A program made the translations under genes and the position numbers. From Bacillus crepusculi (lineage in GTDB: Bacteria; Bacillota; Bacilli; Bacillales; Bacillaceae): a DNA stretch of 64,000 bases. Location: positions 372,001 to 436,000 of the forward strand of contig NZ_JACXXE010000003.1 of NCBI RefSeq assembly GCF_014764715.1. Reading direction: 5' to 3'. Shown here piece after piece: positions 7,796 through 15,750 of the stretch (position 1 is its first letter; each line of letters opens with the position of its first letter). The notes beneath the pieces were generated by a model, which searched no databases, had not been told where the DNA came from, and saw nothing but the letters and a program-made list of their open reading frames with translations.

Positions 7796-9263
7796 TTAGT
7801 TTCACTTCCTTTCTGTCATTCAAATCTTTTAGTAGCACAGAAGCCATGAGCTTCGCACTTTGCATGACGATCGGTACCCCGCCGCCAGGATGGACGGAGG
7901 CACCTACCGCATATAGATTGTCTGTTTCTGCTACCTTCACTTGCGGGCGAAAGACGCCTGATTGAAACAAATTAGGCGCAAGTCCAAAGCTGCCCCCTTC
8001 AAACAATCCTTCTCGCAATGAATCATTTGGTGTTCTGACCTTTTTCCATACAATCGACTCTCGCAATTGCGGAAAGCCTCTTTTCTCAAGACGATTCACC
8101 ATTTCCTCTACAAAATCTGTCTCCTCTTCCCAGTCGATATGATCCCCTGAAGGAACAGGAATGAGCATATATAGGACACTGCAGCCTTCTGGGGCAAGAG
8201 ATGAATCAATGATTGATGGATTAAATGTATAAAATGACGGATCTTGAGGGACTGTTTTCGTTTGAAAGACCTCTTTCATATGCTGATCAAAGTGTTTTCC
8301 CATAAAAAATTGATGCACAGGTGCTTCGTGGTATACCTTATTTAAACCGAGATATACCATCACGCAGCCAGAGGATGGAACGTATTTACGCCGGTCTTGT
8401 TCATCTAAACCGAGCTTGTTTAACGCCGCTGGATAATCCCCGTTGATCACAAAGGCATCAGCGGCTATGCTTTCATCCTTTACTTTTGCCTTGACCGCCC
8501 GTTTCCCCTCAAACTCCAATTGCATCACTTCTTCATTTCGTCTTACATGCACACCCACCTCTAAGAGTCGTCTCTCCAATATATCTACTAAACTGGCATA
8601 TCCGCCTTTTAAATAGTAGATACCGTGTGCATGCTCACTATATGAAACAAGCGAATAAATAGCGGATGCCTCATACGGATTTCCTCCGACATAGAGGGTT
8701 TGAAGTGCGTATGCATCTCGCAGTCGTTCATCTGAGAAATATTTTTTCAGAGCGCTTTGAACCGTACGGTACGCTTTTAATTTCATTAGAATCTTCATGT
8801 TTGCTTTTGTAAAAAATGTACGTTTTTCATGAAATGATTTTTCTAGAAAGGCTTGCTGCCCTTCTTGAAAACGATCCGTCATTTCTTCCATAAATTTTAA
8901 AAACCCTTGATCTTCCTTTGGAAATACACGTCTGATTTCATCTAACTGTCGCAGTGAGTCAGAGTATTTCGTATAGGAGGTCCCATCCTGATATTGGATC
9001 GTGTACAGCGGATCAAGCTGCAAAAGATCAAGAGAGGTTTCGTCGATTCCTACTTCATGCAAAATGCCTTTTAACATGTCAGGAAGTAGGACAATGGTCG
9101 GACCTTCATCTACTTTATATCCTTTCTCACGTACAAAAGCAAGTCGCCCGCCAAGCCGTTCATTTTTTTCGACAAGGGTGACATCATGTCCAGCTTTTTT
9201 TAAATAGAGCGCTGAGATCATTCCGCCTATCCCGCCACCTGCAATCAATATATGATTCTTCAT
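7788..9263 (-). CDS. crtN: 4,4'-diapophytoene desaturase CrtN
   Basis: 491-residue FAD-dependent carotenoid desaturase. The N-terminal dinucleotide-binding motif IAGGGIGGMISALYLKKAGH is followed by VEKNERLGGRLAF. The region DEGPTIVLLPDM and the C-terminal YAVGASVHPGGGVPIVMQSAKL closely match my memory of staphylococcal CrtN, which introduces double bases' equivalents, i.e. double bonds, into diapophytoene to give yellow diaponeurosporene or diapolycopene. It overlaps the upstream desaturase by 4 bp (ATGA) and crtM by 8 bp. Probably acts at the membrane face on lipid substrate. Confidence 0.82.
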   Translation of the reverse strand: MKNHILIAGGGIGGMISALYLKKAGHDVTLVEKNERLGGRLAFVREKGYKVDEGPTIVLLPDMLKGILHEVGIDETSLDLLQLDPLYTIQYQDGTSYTKYSDSLRQLDEIRRVFPKEDQGFLKFMEEMTDRFQEGQQAFLEKSFHEKRTFFTKANMKILMKLKAYRTVQSALKKYFSDERLRDAYALQTLYVGGNPYEASAIYSLVSYSEHAHGIYYLKGGYASLVDILERRLLEVGVHVRRNEEVMQLEFEGKRAVKAKVKDESIAADAFVINGDYPAALNKLGLDEQDRRKYVPSSGCVMVYLGLNKVYHEAPVHQFFMGKHFDQHMKEVFQTKTVPQDPSFYTFNPSIIDSSLAPEGCSVLYMLIPVPSGDHIDWEEETDFVEEMVNRLEKRGFPQLRESIVWKKVRTPNDSLREGLFEGGSFGLAPNLFQSGVFRPQVKVAETDNLYAVGASVHPGGGVPIVMQSAKLMASVLLKDLNDRKEVKLSG

Positions 9264-10777
9264 GAGGCGCTCCCCTTTTCGTGATGTGGCATCGTTTTGT
9301 GGGTATGTTTCTCTTTTGAAAGAATCGCATTTGTCGTAATGCGTGCTGATTCTAAAATGGTCGGCAATCCGCTGCCTGGATGTGTTCCTCCTCCAACGAG
9401 CCAGCAGTGCTTCAATTCATCAAATTCATTGTGTGGCCTTAGCACCATCATTTGCGTCAGCTGGTGGCCAAGGTTAAATGTAGCTCCTTCATATACGTAA
9501 AGATCTTCCTCCCAATGCTTCGGAGTGATCATCCGCTCGACTTCTATGTGCTGCCTCACATTCTTAAAGCCCGTTTTCCGCTCCAGTGTGTCCAGCACAA
9601 GTTCCCTAAATTCATCTTGATGCACTTCCCAGTCAATACCGCTTTGATTATTGGCAACTGGTGCGAGCACATAAAGAGCTGACTTTCCTTTTGGCGCAAG
9701 CGAGTCATCTGTGACGCTTGCATTTTGAATATAAATGGATGGATCATCTGGCAGTTCATACGTTTTCGTAATCCCTTTAACGAATTTAGCGTAATCATCG
9801 GAAAAAACAATGGTATGATGCGGCTCATCATACATTGTATCTAATCCTAAATAAAGCATAAAGGTGGAGCATGAGAATTTTTTCTTTTTTAATTTTTTCT
9901 CACTATATTTCTTTAAGAGACCTGGCTCTACTAGCTTTGTCATCACATGTGCAAAGTCTCCATTTACGACAACCTCATCTGCCTGTACTTCTTCCCCAGA
10001 TTCTAAGCGAATGCCTTTTACTTTCCTGCCTTCTGTCAGCAGCTTTTCGGCGCCAGATGACAGATGGATCGTTGCTCCAGCTTCAACTGCCGCCTTTGCC
10101 ATCGCTTCTGACAGCTGATTCACGCCGCCCTTCGGATGGAAAACGCCTGTATCATGCTCCATAAACGAAAGGATCGAGAACGCACCAGGGCATTCCCACG
10201 GGGACATCCCTAAGTACTTTGATTGAAATGTGAAGGCATATTTCACTGATTCATTCGAGAAATAGTCTGACAGCACATCATATAAACTTTTATTTAACGA
10301 AAGCTGCGGAAGTGCTTTGATCACCTTCGGACGCAGGTAATGATGAAAACGATCCATTTTACTTTGCAGAATTGGCGTAAGACGGTCCAATTTGCACTTT
10401 GTATCCTTCATAAAGCGTATATACCCTTCGCCCTCACCAGGTGCAAAGGCTTCTAGGCGTTTGTACATTTCATCGCGATCTCGAATCATATCAAGCTGAT
10501 CGTCTTGAAAGATTAATCTATACATTTCTTTTAATTCAATGACATCGATATAGTCATAAAGATTTTTGCCAGCAAAGGTGAACAGCTCCTCTGCAATATG
10601 AATCATGCTGAGAAAGGTAGGACCTGTATCAAACGTGAAATCACCAAGTTGAAACTTAGAGTTACGTCCGCCCACAAAGGACTGTTTTTCGTATACATGA
10701 ACGTCATGTCCTTTGCTTTGCAGCATCATCGCTGCCGCAAGTCCCCCTGGTCCTGCTCCGATCACAATGATTTTCAT
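9260..10777 (-). CDS. second CrtN/CrtI-type carotenoid desaturase or oxidase
   Basis: 505 residues; FAD motif IVIGAGPGGLAAAMMLQSKGH, then YEKQSFVGGRNSKF and DTGPTFLSM, ending in LVGGGTHPGSGLPTILESAR, the phytoene-desaturase C-terminal signature. It differs clearly from its neighbour CrtN (THPGSGLPT against VHPGGGVPI). In other C30 clusters the extra CrtN homologue (CrtNb, CrtNc or CrtP) oxidises the terminal methyl group or extends desaturation; which of these applies here cannot be read from sequence. First gene of the crt operon: RBS GGAGG, own promoter with a palindrome. Confidence 0.75.
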   Translation of the reverse strand: MKIIVIGAGPGGLAAAMMLQSKGHDVHVYEKQSFVGGRNSKFQLGDFTFDTGPTFLSMIHIAEELFTFAGKNLYDYIDVIELKEMYRLIFQDDQLDMIRDRDEMYKRLEAFAPGEGEGYIRFMKDTKCKLDRLTPILQSKMDRFHHYLRPKVIKALPQLSLNKSLYDVLSDYFSNESVKYAFTFQSKYLGMSPWECPGAFSILSFMEHDTGVFHPKGGVNQLSEAMAKAAVEAGATIHLSSGAEKLLTEGRKVKGIRLESGEEVQADEVVVNGDFAHVMTKLVEPGLLKKYSEKKLKKKKFSCSTFMLYLGLDTMYDEPHHTIVFSDDYAKFVKGITKTYELPDDPSIYIQNASVTDDSLAPKGKSALYVLAPVANNQSGIDWEVHQDEFRELVLDTLERKTGFKNVRQHIEVERMITPKHWEEDLYVYEGATFNLGHQLTQMMVLRPHNEFDELKHCWLVGGGTHPGSGLPTILESARITTNAILSKEKHTHKTMPHHEKGSAS

Positions 10778-10799
10778 TATCCTTTTTCCTCCAAATTAA

Positions 10800-10841
10800 T
10801 TCACTTTAAGTTAATTATACAATTTAGAAAGATTAGATCAA
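10800..10841 (-). promoter_or_regulatory. crt operon promoter with an operator-like palindrome
   Basis: On the minus strand, TTGATC (10841-10836) and a perfect TATAAT (10819-10814) are 16 bp apart. Immediately downstream is the 7-1-7 near-palindrome TTAACTTAAAGTGAA (10814-10800, one mismatch between arms), overlapping the expected transcription start, as expected for a MarR/TetR-type repressor site. Confidence 0.55.
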
Positions 10842-10877
10842 CTTTCGATGTGCTCTAAAAGTCTCATGTTATGTATC

Positions 10878-10920
10878 AAAAAAGCCGGCTTCCTTTCAAC
10901 AAGTGCAAGAAAGCCGACCT
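10878..10920 (-). terminator. asnO terminator
   Basis: Read on the minus strand, a GTCGGCTTTC arm pairs with GAAGCCGGC and is followed by TTTTTTG. It separates asnO from the crt operon, so the two are distinct transcription units. Confidence 0.65.
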
Positions 10921-10924
10921 TTAT

Positions 10925-12766
10925 TTACGTGTCTATATCAATACGATAGGTTTCAAACCAATGATGAATCTGCGCCAGGTGCGCGATTAGCTGCGGGCCC
11001 TTCATAAGCTGGCCATACCAAGGCACTTGAAAGGAAGCCCCTTCGGTTTCAATTAGCTGTTTCAATTGGTGGGGATCTAAAAATTCATGAAGCACAGAAT
11101 CCTTTTGCAGAAGGCAATCTGTTAGCATCTCTTTCACAGCCTGGGTGTAGGCTGGATGATGCGTTTTGGGGTAAGGACTCTTCTTGCGATAAAGCACTTC
11201 ATTCGGTAAAATTCCCTCTAATGCTTTTCGCAAAACCCCTTTTTCACGATTTCCATGCATTTTCATTTCCCAAGGAATATTCCACACATATTCAACAAGG
11301 CGATGGTCTGCAAATGGCACACGCACCTCAAGACTTGCGCCCATACTCATTCGATCTTTTCGATCTAGCAGTGTGGTCATGAACCAGACCATATTTAAGT
11401 AAAAAAGTTCTCTCCTGGCTTTTTGCACTCCAGTTTCTCCATCTAAAAGAGGTGTTTCTGCCACGGTTTCTTCATATTTGCTTTGTGCGTATTCCTTCAG
11501 TGATAGTTTCTTTTGCCACGAGTCTTGAAGAAGCTGCGTTCTAGCTTCAGTCGATCTCATCCATGGAAAACCATTCGTTTCATTTGCCATATGAAACCAC
11601 GGATAGCCTCCAAAAATTTCATCAGCACATTCACCTGATAATCCGACAACGAAATCCTTTTTAATTTCTCGGCAGAACCACAGTAACGACGAATCAATAT
11701 CTGCCATACCAGGTAAATCTCGAACTTCAACCGCTTCCTTCAAATAAGAAGCCAGCTCTTTTTGCCCAATAACACAGCTGTGGTGATTCGTTTGAAAGGC
11801 TTTGGTCATTTGATCAATCCAAGGACCGTCAGCATTCGGCTGGAATTGACTTGCCTCAAAGAATTGATCATTCCCTTCGTAGTCAACGGAATACGTATGA
11901 AGCGGCGCTTTTCCTATTTGCTCAAAGTGCTTAGCAGCGATGGCCGTAATGGCACTAGAATCGACGCCGCCAGATAAGAATGTACAAACAGGCACATCAG
12001 AGACGAGCTGTCTTGTGACAGCATCTGTAAAGAGATGTTTAACGTGCTGGGCGGTGTCATCAAGTGAGTCTGTATGCCGCTCGCTTTTGACATTCCAGTA
12101 CCTCCACACACGCAGACCATCTTTTGAAAAAGTCAAAGCATGTGCAGGTCTCAGCTCTTTTACACCTTTAAAAACCCCTTGCCCCGGTGTTCTAGACGGT
12201 CCTAAGCCAAAGATCTCCGATAACCCCTCATGATCAACTTTTGCTTTTATCTCAGGGTGAGCAAGGAGTGCTTTAATTTCTGAACCAAATAAAAAGGAAT
12301 GATGACGTTCTGTATAGAAAAATGGCTTGACGCCGAGCCGGTCTCTCCCTGCAAATAATAATTCACGCTCACTATCCCAGATCACAAATGCAAAAATACC
12401 ATTAAAATGGGTGACACACTCTTCCTTCCATTCTGTGTAGGCGTGAAGAAGAACCTCTGTATCAGAATGCCCTAGAAACCGGTGCCCCCTTTTTAATAAC
12501 TCTTTTCTAATATCCTCCGTGTTATATAGCTCTCCATTGTATACAACCGTATAAGCATGGTTTTGATGTGTATATGTCATCGGCTGCTTTCCGCCTTCTA
12601 CATCTACAACCGCTAACCTTTTATGCCCGAAAAGAACGTGCTCACTTTTCCACGTATTTGTATCATCTGGCCCTCTTTTAGATAATGTATCTGTCATTTG
12701 ATTGATTACATGATCCTGTTGGATGAGCTGCTTTTTAAAGTCTGCCCAGCCTGTTATTCCACACAT
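10925..12766 (-). CDS. asnO: asparagine synthetase (glutamine-hydrolysing) AsnO
   Basis: 613 residues. The start giving MCGITGW exposes the nucleophile Cys2 of the class II glutaminase domain, and GGGAGCT lies 9 nt before this ATG, so upstream ATGs are rejected. The glutaminase half shows LSKRGPD, VYNGELYN and GHSDTEVLL; the synthetase half carries the ATP pyrophosphatase loop TFLSGGVDSSAI and LSGECADEIFGGYPW. It forms asparagine from aspartate, ATP and glutamine in the cytosol. Gene order and length match B. subtilis AsnO, the paralogue needed mainly during sporulation. An AsnB-like peptide or cell-wall amidotransferase is a weaker alternative. Confidence 0.85.
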   Translation of the reverse strand: MCGITGWADFKKQLIQQDHVINQMTDTLSKRGPDDTNTWKSEHVLFGHKRLAVVDVEGGKQPMTYTHQNHAYTVVYNGELYNTEDIRKELLKRGHRFLGHSDTEVLLHAYTEWKEECVTHFNGIFAFVIWDSERELLFAGRDRLGVKPFFYTERHHSFLFGSEIKALLAHPEIKAKVDHEGLSEIFGLGPSRTPGQGVFKGVKELRPAHALTFSKDGLRVWRYWNVKSERHTDSLDDTAQHVKHLFTDAVTRQLVSDVPVCTFLSGGVDSSAITAIAAKHFEQIGKAPLHTYSVDYEGNDQFFEASQFQPNADGPWIDQMTKAFQTNHHSCVIGQKELASYLKEAVEVRDLPGMADIDSSLLWFCREIKKDFVVGLSGECADEIFGGYPWFHMANETNGFPWMRSTEARTQLLQDSWQKKLSLKEYAQSKYEETVAETPLLDGETGVQKARRELFYLNMVWFMTTLLDRKDRMSMGASLEVRVPFADHRLVEYVWNIPWEMKMHGNREKGVLRKALEGILPNEVLYRKKSPYPKTHHPAYTQAVKEMLTDCLLQKDSVLHEFLDPHQLKQLIETEGASFQVPWYGQLMKGPQLIAHLAQIHHWFETYRIDIDT

Positions 12767-12920
12767 CATCATCAGCTCCCATCCGTTTTTCATCAAGTGT
12801 TCTCATTCAGCCTTTCTTAGTTTATGCATCGTCACCTTGATAGTTGATTTGTCCTTTTTTCCCGGCGTATAGGACAAGCATCTTTTGGTAAGAAAGGAAA
12901 GAGGAAAGGAGCTTTTGCAC

Positions 12921-13448
12921 ATGGAGAAACGAATGAAACATCTTGAGCGCTCTAGCCGAAGATGGTGTAACGGGTATTTACTAATTGAAAATGGGCATTG
13001 TCTGATCGAAGATGAAGAAGGAGAGATCATGCTGCCAGAAAGTCTTCAAAGCACGATGATCTATTTGAAAGAAAATGACCGATGGACAAAAGGAGAATTG
13101 CTTGGGTCTATGATTCTCCATGAAAACGGACAGTTGCTGGAGGTACAAGGCGGTGAAATGATTCAGTATACAGCGTCTCTTGCCAAGGGATGGCTTGACT
13201 TCCTCATGTTCGTACCTGAAAACGTCTTTTATCAAATCATTGAACAAGTAGAACAGCTTGGCTTTTCCGTCTACGATTGTGTTTTCTCCTCCTTTCATTC
13301 TTTTCAACGCGTCTCTTTCTTTCAGTTTTCGGCAGATACACAATCACTTGCACTCCAATGTCATCATGAGCCTGCCGCAGATCACATACGTTTGGAATGG
13401 ACCACTTCTGACGGTCAAAGATCTGTTTCACAGTTTGATGCCAAATAA
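12921..13448 (+). CDS. yisN: conserved hypothetical protein YisN
   Basis: 175 residues from the ATG preceded 9 nt upstream by AAAGGAG (start MEKRMKHLERSS). No transmembrane segment or known catalytic motif; soluble, mixed alpha/beta, cysteine-poor except near the middle. Position between asnO and yisL, divergent from asnO, is that of yisN in B. subtilis, on which the name rests. Function unknown. Confidence 0.6.
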   Translation: MEKRMKHLERSSRRWCNGYLLIENGHCLIEDEEGEIMLPESLQSTMIYLKENDRWTKGELLGSMILHENGQLLEVQGGEMIQYTASLAKGWLDFLMFVPENVFYQIIEQVEQLGFSVYDCVFSSFHSFQRVSFFQFSADTQSLALQCHHEPAADHIRLEWTTSDGQRSVSQFDAK

Positions 13449-13450
13449 AA

Positions 13451-13486
13451 AAGGGCACTGCTTCGAATAAGCAATGCCCTTTTTCG
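13451..13486. terminator. bidirectional terminator between yisN and yisL
   Basis: AAGGGCACTGCTT and AAGCAATGCCCTT pair with one mismatch around CGAAT; A-run on the left and TTTTT on the right serve both convergent genes. Confidence 0.75.
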
Positions 13487-13487
13487 T

Positions 13488-13856
13488 TTAAAAAATATGA
13501 AAACCGATCGGCAGGCGTAAGCCGAGAAGAATGGTCACAATCGCAAACACGATAAAACCAATCAACACACCCGTCACTGATTTTCCTTTTTTCTTGCGGA
13601 CAAGAACCATTTCCATGAAACCGATCACAAGGATACCGAGGACCATTTTTCCAATATACTCGCCCCCGAAACCTGGAATTTTCATTCCTGTGCGAACATA
13701 CAGCTCTACGCCCGTTGCAATAATGAGCAAGTAGAATAGTCTGACGATCATGTGCACAATTTTAGCACCTTTGTCGTTTTTACCTGCTAGAGCAAAGGCC
13801 ACGAAGAATAAAATAATCCCTAACACCCACGCTGTAATATGTAAATGTGTTCCCAT
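13488..13856 (-). CDS. yisL: UPF0344 membrane protein YisL
   Basis: 122 residues with four transmembrane helices (about 5-24, 36-55, 67-86, 96-115), a DUF1516/UPF0344 protein. Conserved features are the N-terminal HLHITAW, the RLFYLLIIATG helix and the KGKSVTG loop. Function unknown. Lies between yisN and yisK as in B. subtilis. Confidence 0.8.
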   Translation of the reverse strand: MGTHLHITAWVLGIILFFVAFALAGKNDKGAKIVHMIVRLFYLLIIATGVELYVRTGMKIPGFGGEYIGKMVLGILVIGFMEMVLVRKKKGKSVTGVLIGFIVFAIVTILLGLRLPIGFHIF

Positions 13857-13948
13857 TTGTTATTTCCCCCTTTATCAGAACAAGTACCTTCACATCGTAC
13901 CACGAAATAAGTCGAACACAAAACGACAATCCTGTGTCAGCATGCCCT

Positions 13949-14854
13949 TTATTTAACGCGATTCGAGAGCGTGCCAATCGGTTCAATCGTGATGTCAATA
14001 CGATCTCCTGAAGCTAAAAACTTAGGCGGTTCAAAGCCTTTTCCAACCCCAGAAGGTGTACCCGTTGCAATGATGTCACCTGCTTCTAGTGTCATCCCTT
14101 TTGATAGAGTTGAAACAATGTCCTCAATCGGAAAGATCATTAGTTCCGTACTGGCAGACTGACGAACTTCTCCGTTTACCTTTGTTTCCACATGGAGCGC
14201 TCCATGATCCTCGATGACTGACTTATGAACGATATAAGGCCCCACCGGACAGGATGTATCTAAGCTTTTTCCTATGAAAAATTGTTTATGTTTTTTCTGC
14301 AAATCTCTTGCCGTCACGTCATTTAAAATGGTGTAACCGAATAGATAATCACGGACCTCTTCAGGCGCAATATTCCTCCCTGTTTTGCCCATCACGATGG
14401 CAAGCTCCCCTTCGTAATCCAATTCACTTGTCACATCTTCATGAAGGAGAATGTCCGCTTCGTGTCCAACCACTGAAGTAGGTGCCTTTGTAAAAATCAT
14501 GACGTCTTTAGGAATATCTGCCGCACTTCCCATCTCCATGACATGATCTTGATAATTTTTCCCAACACACATGATGTTTTTAGCCGGCTTTGGTATTGGT
14601 GCATGGAGTTTGACGTCCGAAAGCGGATATACATAAGAGCCGCGGTCTTCTTCTTTTTTCTCAGCCCAATCAAGGAGCTGTCTGACGTGTTCAACAAACT
14701 TGTCCCCCATGTTGATGCATTCAGCTAAAGAGTTTGGCAGTGTCTCCAGCTCAAATAATTTCGCCTCTGCCTTTTTGACGTCCATCACCCATTCATCATC
14801 AATGACTACCCCAGTAAACATTCTGCTGTGTATTTCACCTGTCAAAAACTTCAT
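13949..14854 (-). CDS. yisK: fumarylacetoacetate hydrolase-fold protein YisK (oxaloacetate decarboxylase type)
   Basis: 301 residues. A short N-terminal domain precedes a FAH catalytic domain with NIMCVGKNYQDHVMEMG, KAPTSVVGHEADI, the metal ligands in LDYEGELAIVMGKTGR, NDVTARDLQ, and TLEAGDIIATGTPSGVGKGF. FAH enzymes use Mg2+ or Mn2+ to cleave or decarboxylate 2-oxo acids; B. subtilis YisK is known as an oxaloacetate decarboxylase and has been linked to cell-shape control. Here the position beside yisL and the length support orthology. Older annotations call this family 5-carboxymethyl-2-hydroxymuconate isomerase. Confidence 0.82.
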   Translation of the reverse strand: MKFLTGEIHSRMFTGVVIDDEWVMDVKKAEAKLFELETLPNSLAECINMGDKFVEHVRQLLDWAEKKEEDRGSYVYPLSDVKLHAPIPKPAKNIMCVGKNYQDHVMEMGSAADIPKDVMIFTKAPTSVVGHEADILLHEDVTSELDYEGELAIVMGKTGRNIAPEEVRDYLFGYTILNDVTARDLQKKHKQFFIGKSLDTSCPVGPYIVHKSVIEDHGALHVETKVNGEVRQSASTELMIFPIEDIVSTLSKGMTLEAGDIIATGTPSGVGKGFEPPKFLASGDRIDITIEPIGTLSNRVK

Positions 14855-14922
14855 GTCTTCCCCTCACAATCTTCATTTCGCTAAGTTATGATGTCTCATT
14901 TTATTTCTCTACGAAATAAAAA

Positions 14923-14960
14923 AAACCCTTTTTTATCATACTCTCTTTTAAAAAGGGTTT
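14923..14960 (-). terminator. terminator of the CotG-like gene
   Basis: On the minus strand AAACCCTTTTT pairs with AAAAAGGGTTT and is followed by a long T-run. It separates the repeat protein gene from yisK. Confidence 0.65.
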
Positions 14961-14979
14961 CAAAATGATGACCTCATGT

Positions 14980-15546
14980 TTAGCGGTAGCGTCGATACTC
15001 CCACATATTCCCTTGATCCCATTTACGATCAACGTTTCCTCTGCTTCGAGAATGATGCTTTTTCTTTCCGCATCTTCGACAAGAATGACTTCGTCTGTGA
15101 TGAGATCGTTTACGATGTGACTTGCGGCAGCTTTTCTTATGATGGGATCTGTGTTTGCTTTTGTATGATTTTTTACTTTTATACGACTTCTTGCTTTTGT
15201 ATGATTTTTTGCTTTTGTACGATTTTTTACTTTTGTATGATTTTTTACTTTTGTATGATTTTTTACTTTTGTACGATTTTTTGCTTTTACATGGTTTCTT
15301 GCTCTTCACGCTTTTCTTCGAGCGATAACATTTTTTTGAGCGATAGCTTCTGTAGCTTTTTTTACTGCGGCGTGATTTACGGCGTCCGCCACCGCCAAAG
15401 AACCAATGACCACGACGTGAATGACGAGAACGAGCTGACTTGTGCGAACGTCTCGATTCTGGTTCACGATCTAAGTGATGATCACGTCCCTCACTTCGAA
15501 GTGAATCCACTGCATGTTCAATGTGTGAATGATCAAATGTACTCAC
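14980..15546 (-). CDS. CotG-like lysine/serine/tyrosine repeat spore coat protein
   Basis: 188 residues from the GTG that follows GGGAGGGG by 8 nt. The N-terminus (MSTFDHSHIEHAVDSLRSEG) is acidic to neutral. The rest is extremely basic: an Arg/Ser/Lys block, seven tandem KSKKSY hexads preceded by degenerate units, then a His/Arg/Ser/Cys-rich tail and an aromatic end (WDQGNMWEYRRYR). Low-complexity, disordered Ser/Lys/Tyr modules next to a divergent CotH gene are the hallmark of CotG-like outer-coat proteins, which CotH kinase phosphorylates. Exact match to B. subtilis CotG is not claimed; a long reading frame on the other strand here is a shadow. Confidence 0.75.
   Translation of the reverse strand: MSTFDHSHIEHAVDSLRSEGRDHHLDREPESRRSHKSARSRHSRRGHWFFGGGGRRKSRRSKKSYRSYRSKKCYRSKKSVKSKKPCKSKKSYKSKKSYKSKKSYKSKKSYKSKKSYKSKKSYKSKKSYKSKHRSHHKKSCRKSHRKRSHHRRSHSCRRCGKKKHHSRSRGNVDRKWDQGNMWEYRRYR
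15163..15306. repeat. 18-bp tandem repeat array in the CotG-like gene
   Basis: Seven consecutive 18-bp units (15163-15288) plus one degenerate unit, each encoding Lys-Ser-Lys-Lys-Ser-Tyr. Units differ only at a few mostly synonymous positions (gtatga/gtacga, ttttta/tttttg), indicating recent slippage or recombination within the array. Confidence 0.9.
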
Positions 15547-15692
15547 GAACAATTCCCCTCCCAGTCTATGCTTTGACAAAACAAACAGACAAAACTGTTT
15601 ATCTTCTCTGCTTTATGTTACGAGACTCGGTAGACAAGTGTTCTTGGCGAATGCCTCTTTCTTTCAAAATTCCATGAATACCTACCATCGGG

Positions 15693-15722
15693 TACAGGAC
15701 ATTCCTTCATTTTCATATAGTA
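15693..15722 (+). promoter_or_regulatory. candidate sigma-K promoter of the CotH-like gene
   Basis: CATATAGTA at 15714-15722 fits the sigma-K -10 consensus CATANNNTA, with TACA (core AC) 17 bp upstream at 15693-15696. The predicted transcript would start just before the AGGAGG ribosome site. Confidence 0.5.
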
Positions 15723-15750
15723 AAAAAGAGCATAGGAGGCTGATGAATGT

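Noticed and set aside
15163-15306. CRISPR-like direct repeats
   Set aside because: The 18-bp units are contiguous without spacers and in frame, encoding Lys-Ser-Lys-Lys-Ser-Tyr.
14976-15677. Long plus-strand frame (233 codons) with Cys/Phe/Tyr-rich repeats
   Set aside because: It is the complement of the CotG-like repeat array. The minus-strand gene has a strong ribosome site, a terminator and the expected CotH neighbour; the plus frame has none.
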